In this document: positions 1 to 5,595 of the stretch, one piece after another
How the letters are laid out: each line of letters opens with the position of its first letter
Numbering within the stretch: the stretch's first letter is position 1
Translations under genes and position numbers: made by a program
Notes under the pieces: generated by a model
Seen by the model: the letters and a program-made list of their open reading frames with translations, nothing else
The model's database searches: none
Told to the model about the DNA's origin: nothing
NCBI GenBank assembly: GCA_019310665.1
Contig: JAFDDW010000028.1
Coordinates: 1-12,744, forward strand
Source of the DNA: Deltaproteobacteria bacterium
GTDB lineage: Bacteria > Desulfobacterota > Desulfobacteria > Desulfobacterales > JAFDCJ01
Direction: 5' to 3'
DNA: 12,744 nucleotides

Positions 1-1
1 G

Positions 2-814
2 ATCCTCAATGAGACGGTTTTTCCACCTAAATGCCCGGTATGCAATAACTTTTATCGTCCGCCGAATGACGGCGGCGGTGTCTCAAGGGGATGCGATGGC
101 TCCCCCAACACTTTGGCATTATCCCTCCGGGATCATATTGACCGGGTGATGGCATCATATTTATGCCCAAACTGTATCAGGGATTTGGGTGTGATTGCTT
201 CTCCTTTGTGCACCTTTTGCGGCCTGCCGTTTCGGAGCCGGCAGGGGCCAGATCACAGTTGCGGTGACTGCATTACGTCTCCCAAAAATTTCAGGATTGC
301 CCGGGCGCCGCTGGTGTACGAGACAATTTTTACGGAGGTTATCCATTGCTTTAAATACAGGGGCAAGATTCAACTGGCCAAGCCTCTCGGTGAACTTCTC
401 TTGACCTCCTTTATGTTTTTTTGGGATAAAGACAGCATTGATGTTATCGTGCCGGTGCCGCTTCATATTAAAAGGCTGCGGAGTCGGGGATTCAATCAGG
501 CCTATCTTTTGATCCGCAATTGGCCGGCCATGGCGGCAAGTCGTTCTTGCGATCCGGCCCGGTTTCGGATTGAACGCGATGTTCTGATTAGAGATGTGCC
601 CACCTTACCGCAAACGGCTTTTGGCCGCTCCCAGCGGGCGGTCAATATAAAAAATGCCTTTGATCTCAAGAGTGAGGAAAAGATAGTCGATAAAAGAATT
701 CTGTTAGTCGATGATGTGTATACCACCGGTGCAACCGCAAATGAATGTGCCCGGTTGTTGTTAAATCGCGGTGCGCAGCAGGTTGATGTGTTGACATTGG
801 CCCGGGCGGTGTGA
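2..814 (+). CDS. comF: ComF family phosphoribosyltransferase-like protein, 5' end cut by the window edge
   Basis: The reading frame is open from base 2, so the true start lies upstream of the window; the TTG at 113 is only an internal codon. About 270 residues are visible. The N-terminal third carries four cysteine pairs arranged as a double zinc ribbon: CPVC (11-14), CPNC (55-58), CTFC (70-73) and CGDC (87-90). The first pair is preceded by FPPK, as is usual in ComF. The C-terminal half is a type I phosphoribosyltransferase fold with the PRPP-binding loop VDDVYTTG (236-243). ComF proteins are linked to DNA uptake in competent bacteria, but most bacteria carrying them are not known to be competent, so the role here is unknown. 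The gene ends 141 bases before rfaE2. The family call is secure; the function is not. Confidence 0.93.
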   Translation: MLNETVFPPKCPVCNNFYRPPNDGGGVSRGCDGSPNTLALSLRDHIDRVMASYLCPNCIRDLGVIASPLCTFCGLPFRSRQGPDHSCGDCITSPKNFRIARAPLVYETIFTEVIHCFKYRGKIQLAKPLGELLLTSFMFFWDKDSIDVIVPVPLHIKRLRSRGFNQAYLLIRNWPAMAASRSCDPARFRIERDVLIRDVPTLPQTAFGRSQRAVNIKNAFDLKSEEKIVDKRILLVDDVYTTGATANECARLLLNRGAQQVDVLTLARAV

Positions 815-955
815 TCCGGCACGGGGGAGTCTTGTCGATAATATAAAATAGTATTTGGCACTTATCCGGAAAAGTTCAAGTTACCAATACAGCTTGCTCT
901 TTCCAGATAACCGGATAATATTCCTAGACTTCTAAATTTGGCAGAGGATGGAATA

Positions 956-1447
956 ATGGATACAGCGAAAAAAATCCTGACACTTGAAGACCTTGTGACC
1001 CGGCTGGGCAAGGTCCGCAAATCCGGCCAAAAGATTGTATTTACCAACGGTTGTTTTGATATTATGCATGTTGGCCACGTCAGATATCTTGCGGATGCCA
1101 GATCTGAAGGAGACCTGCTGGTTGTCGGTTTGAACAGCGATGCCTCCGTGCGAATAATAAAAGGAGATAAACGGCCGATTGTCCGTCAGAATCACCGGGC
1201 CGAAGTCCTGGCAAGTCTTGGCTGTGTGAATTTTATTGTTATTTTTGATGAACCGGATCCGCTAAAACTGATTCAGACCCTAAAGCCGGATGTGCTGGTC
1301 AAAGGAGAGGATTGGACGGAAGATGAGATTGTGGGGGCGGAGTCTGTTAAGTCCCTAGGTGGAAAAATTGTGCGGATATCCTTTGTAGAGGAATCGTCCA
1401 CCACCGCTATTATTGAAAAAATTATACAGCGCTACCGGGGAGACTGA
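956..1447 (+). CDS. rfaE2: D-glycero-beta-D-manno-heptose 1-phosphate adenylyltransferase
   Basis: This enzyme transfers AMP from ATP to heptose 1-phosphate to give ADP-heptose, the precursor of the inner-core heptose of lipopolysaccharide; it is cytosolic. The protein is 163 residues, the normal length of the stand-alone RfaE2 (the C-terminal domain of HldE). It shows the nucleotidyltransferase start NGCFD (31-35), the HxGH catalytic motif HVGH (38-41), the adenine-side segment VRQNHRAE (76-83) and the late SSTT (147-150). I chose the ATG at 956 over the TTG at 938 because AGAGGA lies at a normal distance upstream and the family begins near here. The stop is four bases from the pgeF start, so the two are probably co-transcribed. 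The kinase half of HldE (RfaE1) is not in this window. Its presence implies a Gram-negative outer membrane with heptose-containing LPS. Confidence 0.95.
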   Translation: MDTAKKILTLEDLVTRLGKVRKSGQKIVFTNGCFDIMHVGHVRYLADARSEGDLLVVGLNSDASVRIIKGDKRPIVRQNHRAEVLASLGCVNFIVIFDEPDPLKLIQTLKPDVLVKGEDWTEDEIVGAESVKSLGGKIVRISFVEESSTTAIIEKIIQRYRGD

Positions 1448-1451
1448 TGGG

Positions 1452-2264
1452 ATGATTACGACAACCCGCAACGGCGCATCTTTTTACCAGTTTGAGAACC
1501 TGGCGGACTGTTGCGACATTGATCACGGGGTATTTACCAGAAATTCAGGTCATAGCCGGCACCCCTTTTCAAGCTTAAATATCAGTTACGGTATCGGCGA
1601 TGAAGAAAAATCAGTTGTCAGAAACCGTGAAATTATCTCCGGGATAATGGGTGAGGGGGAGCTGACTTATATCCAGCAGGTTCACGGCAGTGAGATCGCC
1701 GTGCTGGGTCGAGATCAAAAAATGAGAAACAATCCTAGTGCCGGCCGCCCCCTGATCGCTGACGCCATGGTAACGGACGAGCCTGAAAAGTATCTTGTCA
1801 TTCAGGTGGCTGACTGCCAGTCGGTGCTCATGTACGAGCCCACCCGGCAGGTGGTGGCCAATGTGCATTGTGGTTGGCGGGGGAGCATCCAGAATATCAT
1901 CGGCCGCAGCGTTGACGTCATGATTCAGAATTTTGACTGCCGCCCGGGAGATATCCGAGTCGGTATCGGTCCATCCCTGGGACCCTGTTGTGCAGAATTC
2001 ATTAATTATAAAGCCGAGATTCCCAAAGAATTTTGGGGCTACAGGGACTCAAACAATCATTTTGATTTCTGGGCCATTAGTACCGATCAGCTGATGAAGG
2101 CCGGTGTCCTGGAAAAAAACATTGAATCCGGTCAACTTTGCACCCATTGCCATACAGAGGAGTTTTTTTCCTATCGTGCTGAAAAAACCACCGGCCGATT
2201 TGCGGCGGTCATCGGACTTAGGAAAATGGCGAATGACGAATGTCGAATTTTTTATAAAAAATAG
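1452..2264 (+). CDS. pgeF: Peptidoglycan editing factor / purine nucleoside phosphorylase, YfiH (laccase-domain) family
   Basis: The protein has 270 residues from the ATG at 1452, which follows GGGGAGA in the end of rfaE2. YfiH/PgeF proteins are zinc-dependent enzymes acting on adenosine and inosine; in E. coli the protein also prevents wrong residues in peptidoglycan precursors. The catalytic His-Cys-His set is intact: H78 in QQVHGS, C122 in VADCQS and H139 in VHCGWRG. GPSLGPCC (173-180) and the C-terminal CTHC/FFSYR segment (230-242) also match the family. The usual family end is near VIGL (254-257). The last 13 or so residues (RKMANDECRIFYKK) are translated from a heptanucleotide repeat block and look like an added tail. 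The neighbours rfaE2 and pyrK do not clarify the role. Confidence 0.94.
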   Translation: MITTTRNGASFYQFENLADCCDIDHGVFTRNSGHSRHPFSSLNISYGIGDEEKSVVRNREIISGIMGEGELTYIQQVHGSEIAVLGRDQKMRNNPSAGRPLIADAMVTDEPEKYLVIQVADCQSVLMYEPTRQVVANVHCGWRGSIQNIIGRSVDVMIQNFDCRPGDIRVGIGPSLGPCCAEFINYKAEIPKEFWGYRDSNNHFDFWAISTDQLMKAGVLEKNIESGQLCTHCHTEEFFSYRAEKTTGRFAAVIGLRKMANDECRIFYKK

Positions 2265-2312
2265 ATAGAATTCCACAATTCGTTATTCGTCAATCGACAT
2301 TCGACATTCCAA
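2224..2312. repeat. Inverted pair of heptanucleotide repeat blocks at the pgeF end
   Basis: Bases 2224-2251 read as four seven-base units of the type GAATGAC/GAATGTC inside the pgeF reading frame. Bases 2278-2312 read as five units of the reverse-complement type (ATTCGTT, ATTCGTC, AATCGAC, ATTCGAC, ATTCCAA). The two arms can pair imperfectly, about 20 of 25 positions in one register, around a spacer that contains the pgeF stop codon at 2262-2264. The same word family recurs at 11110-11144. No run of T follows the second arm, so it is not a standard intrinsic terminator, but it could form a hairpin between pgeF and pyrK messages. Confidence 0.8.
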
Positions 2313-2323
2313 AGGGAAACGTC

Positions 2324-3154
2324 ATGTTTCAACATCAGTCAAAAGTTTTGTGGAACCAAAAAGTGGGTCCGGATTATTACAAAATCGGTCTGACCTGTTC
2401 TAATCATTATTCGGCGGCCAAACCCGGACAGTTTATCATGCTGGGTTTTGCCGGGCAAACCGATCCCTTGCTGCGCCGCCCGTTTTCGATTCACAATCTG
2501 ATTGCATCAGGCGGAAAGATTCAGGGTCTGGCGTTGTTATACAAAGTGGTGGGTAAGGCCACCGCGATGCTGGCGCAGCAGCGGCCCGGAGATTTTGTTG
2601 ATATCCTGGGCCCGCTGGGGTCCGGTTTTATTATTCCTCGTCAGGCAGAGTGCCTTTATATAGTGGCCGGAGGTATCGGTGTGGCCCCGATGGTATTTCT
2701 GGCCACCCAGCTTTATGGCCATAACTTCGATTTTTCCGATTCCCGGGTATTTATTGGGGGTCGAACGAAAGCGGACCTATTGTGCCGGAATGATTTTACC
2801 GAGCTGGGGCTGGCCGTGCATACCACCACGGATGACGGCAGTGCCGGGGATCAGTGCCGGGTAACTCATCCCCTGGAAGAAGCCCTCGCGCACCATCCAG
2901 CGGATATCATCTTGGCCTGCGGACCTATGGAAATGTTAGCGTGCGTGATCGGTATCGTCGAAAAACACCAAGTACCCTGCCAGGTTTCCATTGAAACCAT
3001 GATGGCATGCGGGATGGGCGCGTGCCTGGGTTGTGCGGTTGAAAGTCGCCATGAACCTGAACGTTATTTGCACGCTTGTCTTGATGGTCCTGTTTTTGAT
3101 GCCGCCGTTTTACATATTGGCGCCGAAGACGGTCTTGTAAATGAAAAATTATGA
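2324..3154 (+). CDS. pyrK: Dihydroorotate dehydrogenase electron-transfer subunit (PyrK-type FAD/[2Fe-2S] protein)
   Basis: PyrK passes electrons from the catalytic subunit PyrD to NAD+ through FAD and a [2Fe-2S] cluster in pyrimidine synthesis. The 276-residue protein has the ferredoxin-reductase layout: FAD-binding RRPFSIHN (51-58), LGPLGSGF (95-102), NAD-binding VAGGIGVAPM (114-123), and ACGPMEML (198-205). The C-terminal cluster ligands are C229, C234, C237 and C252, in MACGMGACLGC followed by CLDGPVF, a pattern characteristic of PyrK rather than of hydrogenase or sulfhydrogenase gamma subunits. The ATG at 2324 has only a weak AAAGGG upstream. No pyrD follows; a promoter and the ATP synthase operon come next. 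The partner must be elsewhere, or the protein may serve another flavoenzyme. The family call is firm; the partner is unknown. Confidence 0.9.
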   Translation: MFQHQSKVLWNQKVGPDYYKIGLTCSNHYSAAKPGQFIMLGFAGQTDPLLRRPFSIHNLIASGGKIQGLALLYKVVGKATAMLAQQRPGDFVDILGPLGSGFIIPRQAECLYIVAGGIGVAPMVFLATQLYGHNFDFSDSRVFIGGRTKADLLCRNDFTELGLAVHTTTDDGSAGDQCRVTHPLEEALAHHPADIILACGPMEMLACVIGIVEKHQVPCQVSIETMMACGMGACLGCAVESRHEPERYLHACLDGPVFDAAVLHIGAEDGLVNEKL

Positions 3155-3162
3155 ATTTTACA

Positions 3163-3191
3163 TTGACTTGCAACCAATCCTTTGTTAGGTT
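3163..3191 (+). promoter_or_regulatory. Probable sigma-70-type promoter of the atpZ-atpI-atpB-atpE operon
   Basis: A TTGACT -35 element (3163-3168) lies 17 bases before TAGGTT (3186-3191), a weak -10 element. The spacing is ideal and the position, in the 96-base gap between pyrK and atpZ, fits an operon start. The -10 matches the consensus at only half its positions, so the call rests mostly on the -35 box and the location. Confidence 0.45.
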
Positions 3192-3250
3192 CTGAACCTT
3201 TAAATCGATTTGGTTTCGAGCCTTTTCCAGGGGGGAAGGGTGCCAGTTTC

Positions 3251-3469
3251 ATGAAGAGAGAAACCAGCCGTACATTCAAGGAGTTGGCCTATTACAGCAG
3301 CCTCGGCCTCTCCGTTGCGCTGGCTATTTTTATCGGTCTTGGAATAGGGGTGTTCCTGGACCGCAAATTTGATACAACGCCATGGTTTACATTGATTTTT
3401 CTGGGATTCGGCATTGCGGCCGGTTTCAGAAACATTGGCCGGGTAATCAAAAGAGCCCGCAAGCTTTGA
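3251..3469 (+). CDS. atpZ: AtpZ/AtpI family F0F1 ATP synthase accessory membrane protein
   Basis: This is a 72-residue protein with two hydrophobic helices (about residues 13-37 and 45-62). They are separated by the short loop LDRKFDTTPW and followed by a basic tail, the usual form of the small proteins encoded first in many atp operons. Members of the family are proposed to take part in Mg2+/Ca2+ transport or ATP synthase assembly; the exact function is unsettled. I chose the ATG at 3251 because a strong purine tract, GGGGGAAGGG (3231-3240), precedes it by ten bases and the longer upstream frame has no family support. Its place immediately before atpI, atpB and atpE supports the assignment. 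Confidence 0.85.
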   Translation: MKRETSRTFKELAYYSSLGLSVALAIFIGLGIGVFLDRKFDTTPWFTLIFLGFGIAAGFRNIGRVIKRARKL

Positions 3470-3505
3470 GCAGCTCGAGCATTCAGACACAGGGTTAAAT
3501 CGCAG

Positions 3506-3892
3506 GTGGAAATTCAACAACGAATACTCACATTTGTAACCCGCACCAACTGGATTTTATGTGCCATCACCAGCATTGCGGGCTTCTTGCTCCTGCCCTT
3601 TGATTTTGCCCTGGGTGTTCTCTGTGGCGGTCTGCTGGTCACGACGAATTTCCATCTGCTGGCGCGGACATTAAAAAGCGCGCTGATCCCGTCGCATCTT
3701 GCCTCACATAATGTTGTAATCGCAAAGTATTTTATGCGTTTTATCGCCAGCGGTTTCATTATCTTTGTCCTTATTGCCGGACACTTTGTAAATCCTTTAG
3801 GACTTATCATCGGACTTTCGGTTGTGGTTTCCAGTATCATGCTTGCGACCCTATGCGAACTTAAAAAACTTATTTTCAAGGAGGCGGTCTAA
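3506..3892 (+). CDS. atpI: ATP synthase subunit I (AtpI-like)
   Basis: The 128-residue protein has four predicted membrane helices (about 13-31, 34-55, 73-92, 96-116) and a basic C-terminus, ELKKLIFKEAV. Its size, topology and position directly before atpB fit ATP synthase subunit I, a non-structural protein that in other bacteria helps assemble the c-ring. The start is the GTG at 3506; the ribosome site is weak, with AGGG about eleven bases upstream, so the start is less certain than others here. The gene is separated from atpZ by 36 bases and from atpB by two bases. Few residues are conserved in this family, so the call depends on topology and context. Confidence 0.82.
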   Translation: MEIQQRILTFVTRTNWILCAITSIAGFLLLPFDFALGVLCGGLLVTTNFHLLARTLKSALIPSHLASHNVVIAKYFMRFIASGFIIFVLIAGHFVNPLGLIIGLSVVVSSIMLATLCELKKLIFKEAV

Positions 3893-3894
3893 GG

Positions 3895-4584
3895 ATGGAA
3901 CATCCCTATCTTTTTTTAGTCAAGCTGTTTGAGGCAATCGGGTTGGGGCATTTTGCACACGCATACCCCCACGTGATTTATTCCTGGTTCGTGATCCTTT
4001 TGCTGATTGTTTTTGCGGTCCTGGCAACCCGCAAAATAGAAATGATTCCCACCAAAGCGCAAAATTTCTTTGAAATCGTCATCTCGGGAATGGAAGAATT
4101 TATGGTGGACGTAACCGGCGAAGAGGGCCGCTGGTTCTTTCCGGTTATCGCAACCATTTTCATTTACATTGCGACCTGTAACTTACTGGGACTGGTCCCC
4201 GGTTTTTACCCGCCCACCGCCAGCATCAATACCACGGCCGCTTGTGCCATACCGGTATTTTTGTTTACTCATTTTATCGGAATCAAGTACCACGGCATAA
4301 AATATATCAAACACTTCCTGGGACCGGTATGGTGGCTGATTCCGATTATTTTGCCAATTGAGATCATCGGGCACCTGGCCAGAATTTTATCCCTTTCTTT
4401 CCGGCTTTTCGGCAACATTACCGGTCATGAGCTGGTACTGGCCATCCTGTTCATGCTGGCCGGTGCCTTCTTTGCACCGCTGCCTATCATGGCCATGGGT
4501 ATATTTGTGTCCTTGGTCCAGGCCTTTGTCTTCTTTTTGCTGTCGACTATGTATTTTGCCGGAGCCATGGAAGAGGCCCACTAG
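3895..4584 (+). CDS. atpB: F0F1 ATP synthase subunit a
   Basis: Subunit a forms the two half-channels that carry ions to and from the rotating c-ring. The 229-residue protein has five or six hydrophobic helices. The essential arginine is R170 in the signature LSLSFRLFGNITGHE, matching R210 of E. coli, and Q209 in the last helix matches Q252. The length is normal for bacterial a subunits of this group. AAGGAGG (3878-3884), inside the atpI coding end, is the ribosome site, so translation is probably coupled to atpI. The following gene, atpE, is 173 bases away, a gap filled with short repeats. Confidence 0.97.
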   Translation: MEHPYLFLVKLFEAIGLGHFAHAYPHVIYSWFVILLLIVFAVLATRKIEMIPTKAQNFFEIVISGMEEFMVDVTGEEGRWFFPVIATIFIYIATCNLLGLVPGFYPPTASINTTAACAIPVFLFTHFIGIKYHGIKYIKHFLGPVWWLIPIILPIEIIGHLARILSLSFRLFGNITGHELVLAILFMLAGAFFAPLPIMAMGIFVSLVQAFVFFLLSTMYFAGAMEEAH

Positions 4585-4593
4585 AATAAAAAG

Positions 4594-4627
4594 TGCCTAA
4601 AATTTAAAATGCCTAAAATGCCTAAAA
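4594..4627 (+). repeat. Three copies of the nine-base word TGCCTAAAA
   Basis: TGCCTAAAA occurs at 4594-4602, 4610-4618 and 4619-4627; the first two are separated by the seven-base TTTAAAA. The block lies 10 bases after the atpB stop, inside the F0 operon. It differs from the other blocks here in having a nine-base unit. No function is evident. Confidence 0.8.
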
Positions 4628-4674
4628 TTAAGGATGTGAATCGTTTTATAATCTACAAAACGTCTTTATAAATT

Positions 4675-4702
4675 ATTCAATCTTCAATATTCAATGCTCA
4701 CA
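4675..4702 (+). repeat. Heptanucleotide repeat block ATTCAAT / CTTCAAT
   Basis: Units ATTCAAT (4675-4681), CTTCAAT (4682-4688), ATTCAAT (4689-4695) and a degenerate GCTCACA (4696-4702) follow each other in a seven-base phase, between atpB and atpE and 55 bases before the atpE start. It is one of several blocks in the window that share the period but not the sequence. Confidence 0.7.
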
Positions 4703-4757
4703 ATGGGTAACCGGAAGAAGCCCAATAACATATCAACTAAAGGAGGTAGACTTAAAC

Positions 4758-5039
4758 ATGGAAACAAAAGCATTGGAGTTTTTTATCGCGTGTGTGACGG
4801 CGGCCGGATTCGGAATAGCGATTGCAGCTTTTGGCTGTGGTATCGCCCAGGGTCTTGGGCTGCGTGCCGCTGTGGAAGGTATTGCCCGCAACCCCGAATC
4901 GTCAGGTAAGGTAACCGTTACCATGTTGATCGGACTGGCTCTGATCGAGTCGCTGTGTATTTATGCGCTCGTCGTTGCTTTGATTCTTATCTTTGCGCAT
5001 CCCCAGGCCGCCGCGATTGCAGCCCTGTTTTCGCACTAA
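4758..5039 (+). CDS. atpE: F0F1 ATP synthase subunit c, with sodium-type ligand residues
   Basis: Subunit c forms the ion-carrying membrane ring. The 93-residue protein is a two-helix hairpin with the polar loop ARNPESSGK (43-51), and its ion-binding carboxylate is E64. Q31 in the first helix, together with E64, S65 and Y69 in the second (IESLCIY), match the Q32, E65, S66 and Y70 of the Ilyobacter sodium-binding ring; the position of T67 is leucine here. The glycine-rich packing motif has one alanine substitution (G26, G28, A30, G32, G34). A strong AGGAGG (4741-4746) precedes the ATG. The high-quality ribosome site fits the need for many c copies per complex. An intrinsic terminator follows at once, and no F1 genes or b subunit are present. 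Confidence 0.97.
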   Translation: METKALEFFIACVTAAGFGIAIAAFGCGIAQGLGLRAAVEGIARNPESSGKVTVTMLIGLALIESLCIYALVVALILIFAHPQAAAIAALFSH

Positions 5040-5062
5040 AATCAACAGATGCATCAGCTCTT

Positions 5063-5103
5063 AAAAAAGGGCCGTGTCCGCCGGACGGACGCGGCCTTTT
5101 TTT
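5063..5103 (+). terminator. Strong intrinsic terminator after atpE
   Basis: A GC-rich stem, GGGCCGTGTCCG against CGGACGCGGCC with a five-base loop CCGGA (5081-5085), is flanked by a run of A before it and at least seven T after it. The A and T tracts make it able to work in both directions. It begins 24 bases after the atpE stop and ends the F0 operon. Confidence 0.93.
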
Positions 5104-5112
5104 TATTGATTT

Positions 5113-5283
5113 CCACACAAAGTCAGTGATGTCAAAAATGCAGTTGCCCTGTTGGGGTTTAATGCGGTCCGTAACGCCCTTGTTCCGGTTTCGGTTACCC
5201 AATGCCTGCCCCAAACGCTTTCGTTCCAGGATTTTGAAATGGTCGAATTCTGGAAGCACTCCCTGGCGGTGGCGGTGACCAGT
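5113..5283 (+). pseudogene. Remnant of an HDOD-domain protein gene
   Basis: The frame starting at 5113 translates to a segment with clear HDOD-domain features: DVKNAVALLGFNAVRNALV, then a phenylalanine-rich stretch and EFWKHSLAVAVTS. The order (AV..LGF..VRN, then F..FWKHSLAVA) matches the middle of HDOD domains, which are found in bacterial regulatory and signalling proteins. It is bounded by stop codons at 5107-5109 and 5296-5298, has no start or ribosome site, and covers only some 55 of the roughly 200 residues of a whole domain. The similarity stops at about 5283, just before the short-repeat array. I read this as a decayed gene fragment; recognition is from memory of the family rather than a search. 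Confidence 0.72.
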
Positions 5284-5304
5284 TTTCCTGGAGGATGAGT
5301 TCTC

Positions 5305-5388
5305 TCGTTGCGGGTTACGAGTTACGGGTTGCGCGTTGCGAGTTACGGGGTACGCGTTGCAGCATAGCGCATAGAGCATAGCGTTCAG
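5305..5388 (+). repeat. Two contiguous in-phase heptanucleotide arrays (GNGTTRC, then NGCATAG)
   Basis: Eight seven-base units run from 5305 to 5360: TCGTTGC, GGGTTAC, GAGTTAC, GGGTTGC, GCGTTGC, GAGTTAC, GGGGTAC and GCGTTGC. Without a break in phase they are followed by AGCATAG (5361-5367), CGCATAG (5368-5374), AGCATAG (5375-5381) and a degenerate CGTTCAG (5382-5388). The sequence family changes at 5361 but the period does not. The block lies between the HDOD remnant and uvrA. Confidence 0.88.
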
Positions 5389-5448
5389 GTTGACAATTCA
5401 TAAATTTCAGAAAATTCTAACGCTTGGCTCTATGCCCCATGCACTTTG
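5369..5448. repeat. Inverted repeat formed by two heptad blocks
   Basis: Bases 5369-5383 (GCATAGAGCATAGCG) and 5421-5435 (CGCTTGGCTCTATGC) are complementary at 13 of 15 positions around a 37-base AT-rich spacer. The second arm begins a block of reverse-orientation units, CTCTATG, CCCCATG and CACTTTG (5428-5448). The hairpin sits between convergent atpE and uvrA and could block read-through, but it has no T-run and the atpE terminator already lies upstream. Confidence 0.7.
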
Positions 5449-5454
5449 CCTTTT

Positions 5455-5517
5455 AATCCGCATTCCGCATTCCAACTTCCGAATTCCTGACACCTGACAC
5501 CCGACACCTGAAACCAT
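5455..5517 (+). repeat. Nine in-phase heptanucleotide units, ATTCCGC-type then ACACCTG-type
   Basis: The units are AATCCGC, ATTCCGC, ATTCCAA, CTTCCGA and ATTCCTG (5455-5489), then ACACCTG, ACACCCG, ACACCTG and AAACCAT (5490-5517). The change of sequence family occurs exactly at a unit boundary, as it does at 5361. The first group resembles the ATTCGAC units at 2278 and 11110. Confidence 0.85.
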
Positions 5518-5527
5518 TATTAGCCCT

Positions 5528-5595
5528 GAACCTCTGAACCCAGAACCTGGAACCCTGAACCTTTGAACCTCTGAACCTAGAACCCCTGAACCTAG
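5528..5595 (+). repeat. Nine-copy GAACC array with 7/8-base period, reaching the uvrA stop codon
   Basis: GAACC starts at 5528, 5536, 5543, 5550, 5557, 5565, 5573, 5580 and 5588, giving units of seven or eight bases. The last copy contains the uvrA stop codon (5592-5594, read leftward), so the array ends at or within the gene's 3' end. Confidence 0.88.

Noticed and set aside
113..115. TTG as the start of comF
   Set aside because: The same frame is open to the left edge and encodes the expected first zinc-binding CPVC; the real start is outside the window.
862..918. TTATCCGG / CCGGATAA inverted repeat between comF and rfaE2 as a terminator
   Set aside because: Only eight base pairs around a 41-base spacer and no T-run; could be chance.
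4955..5278. A 107-codon plus-strand frame covering the end of atpE and the HDOD remnant
   Set aside because: It runs out of frame through atpE and the terminator; the HDOD reading is in another frame and is the one with family-like sequence.
5305..5595. The repeat region as a CRISPR array
   Set aside because: Units are seven or eight bases, directly adjacent and degenerate, with no spacers of regular length and no cas genes.
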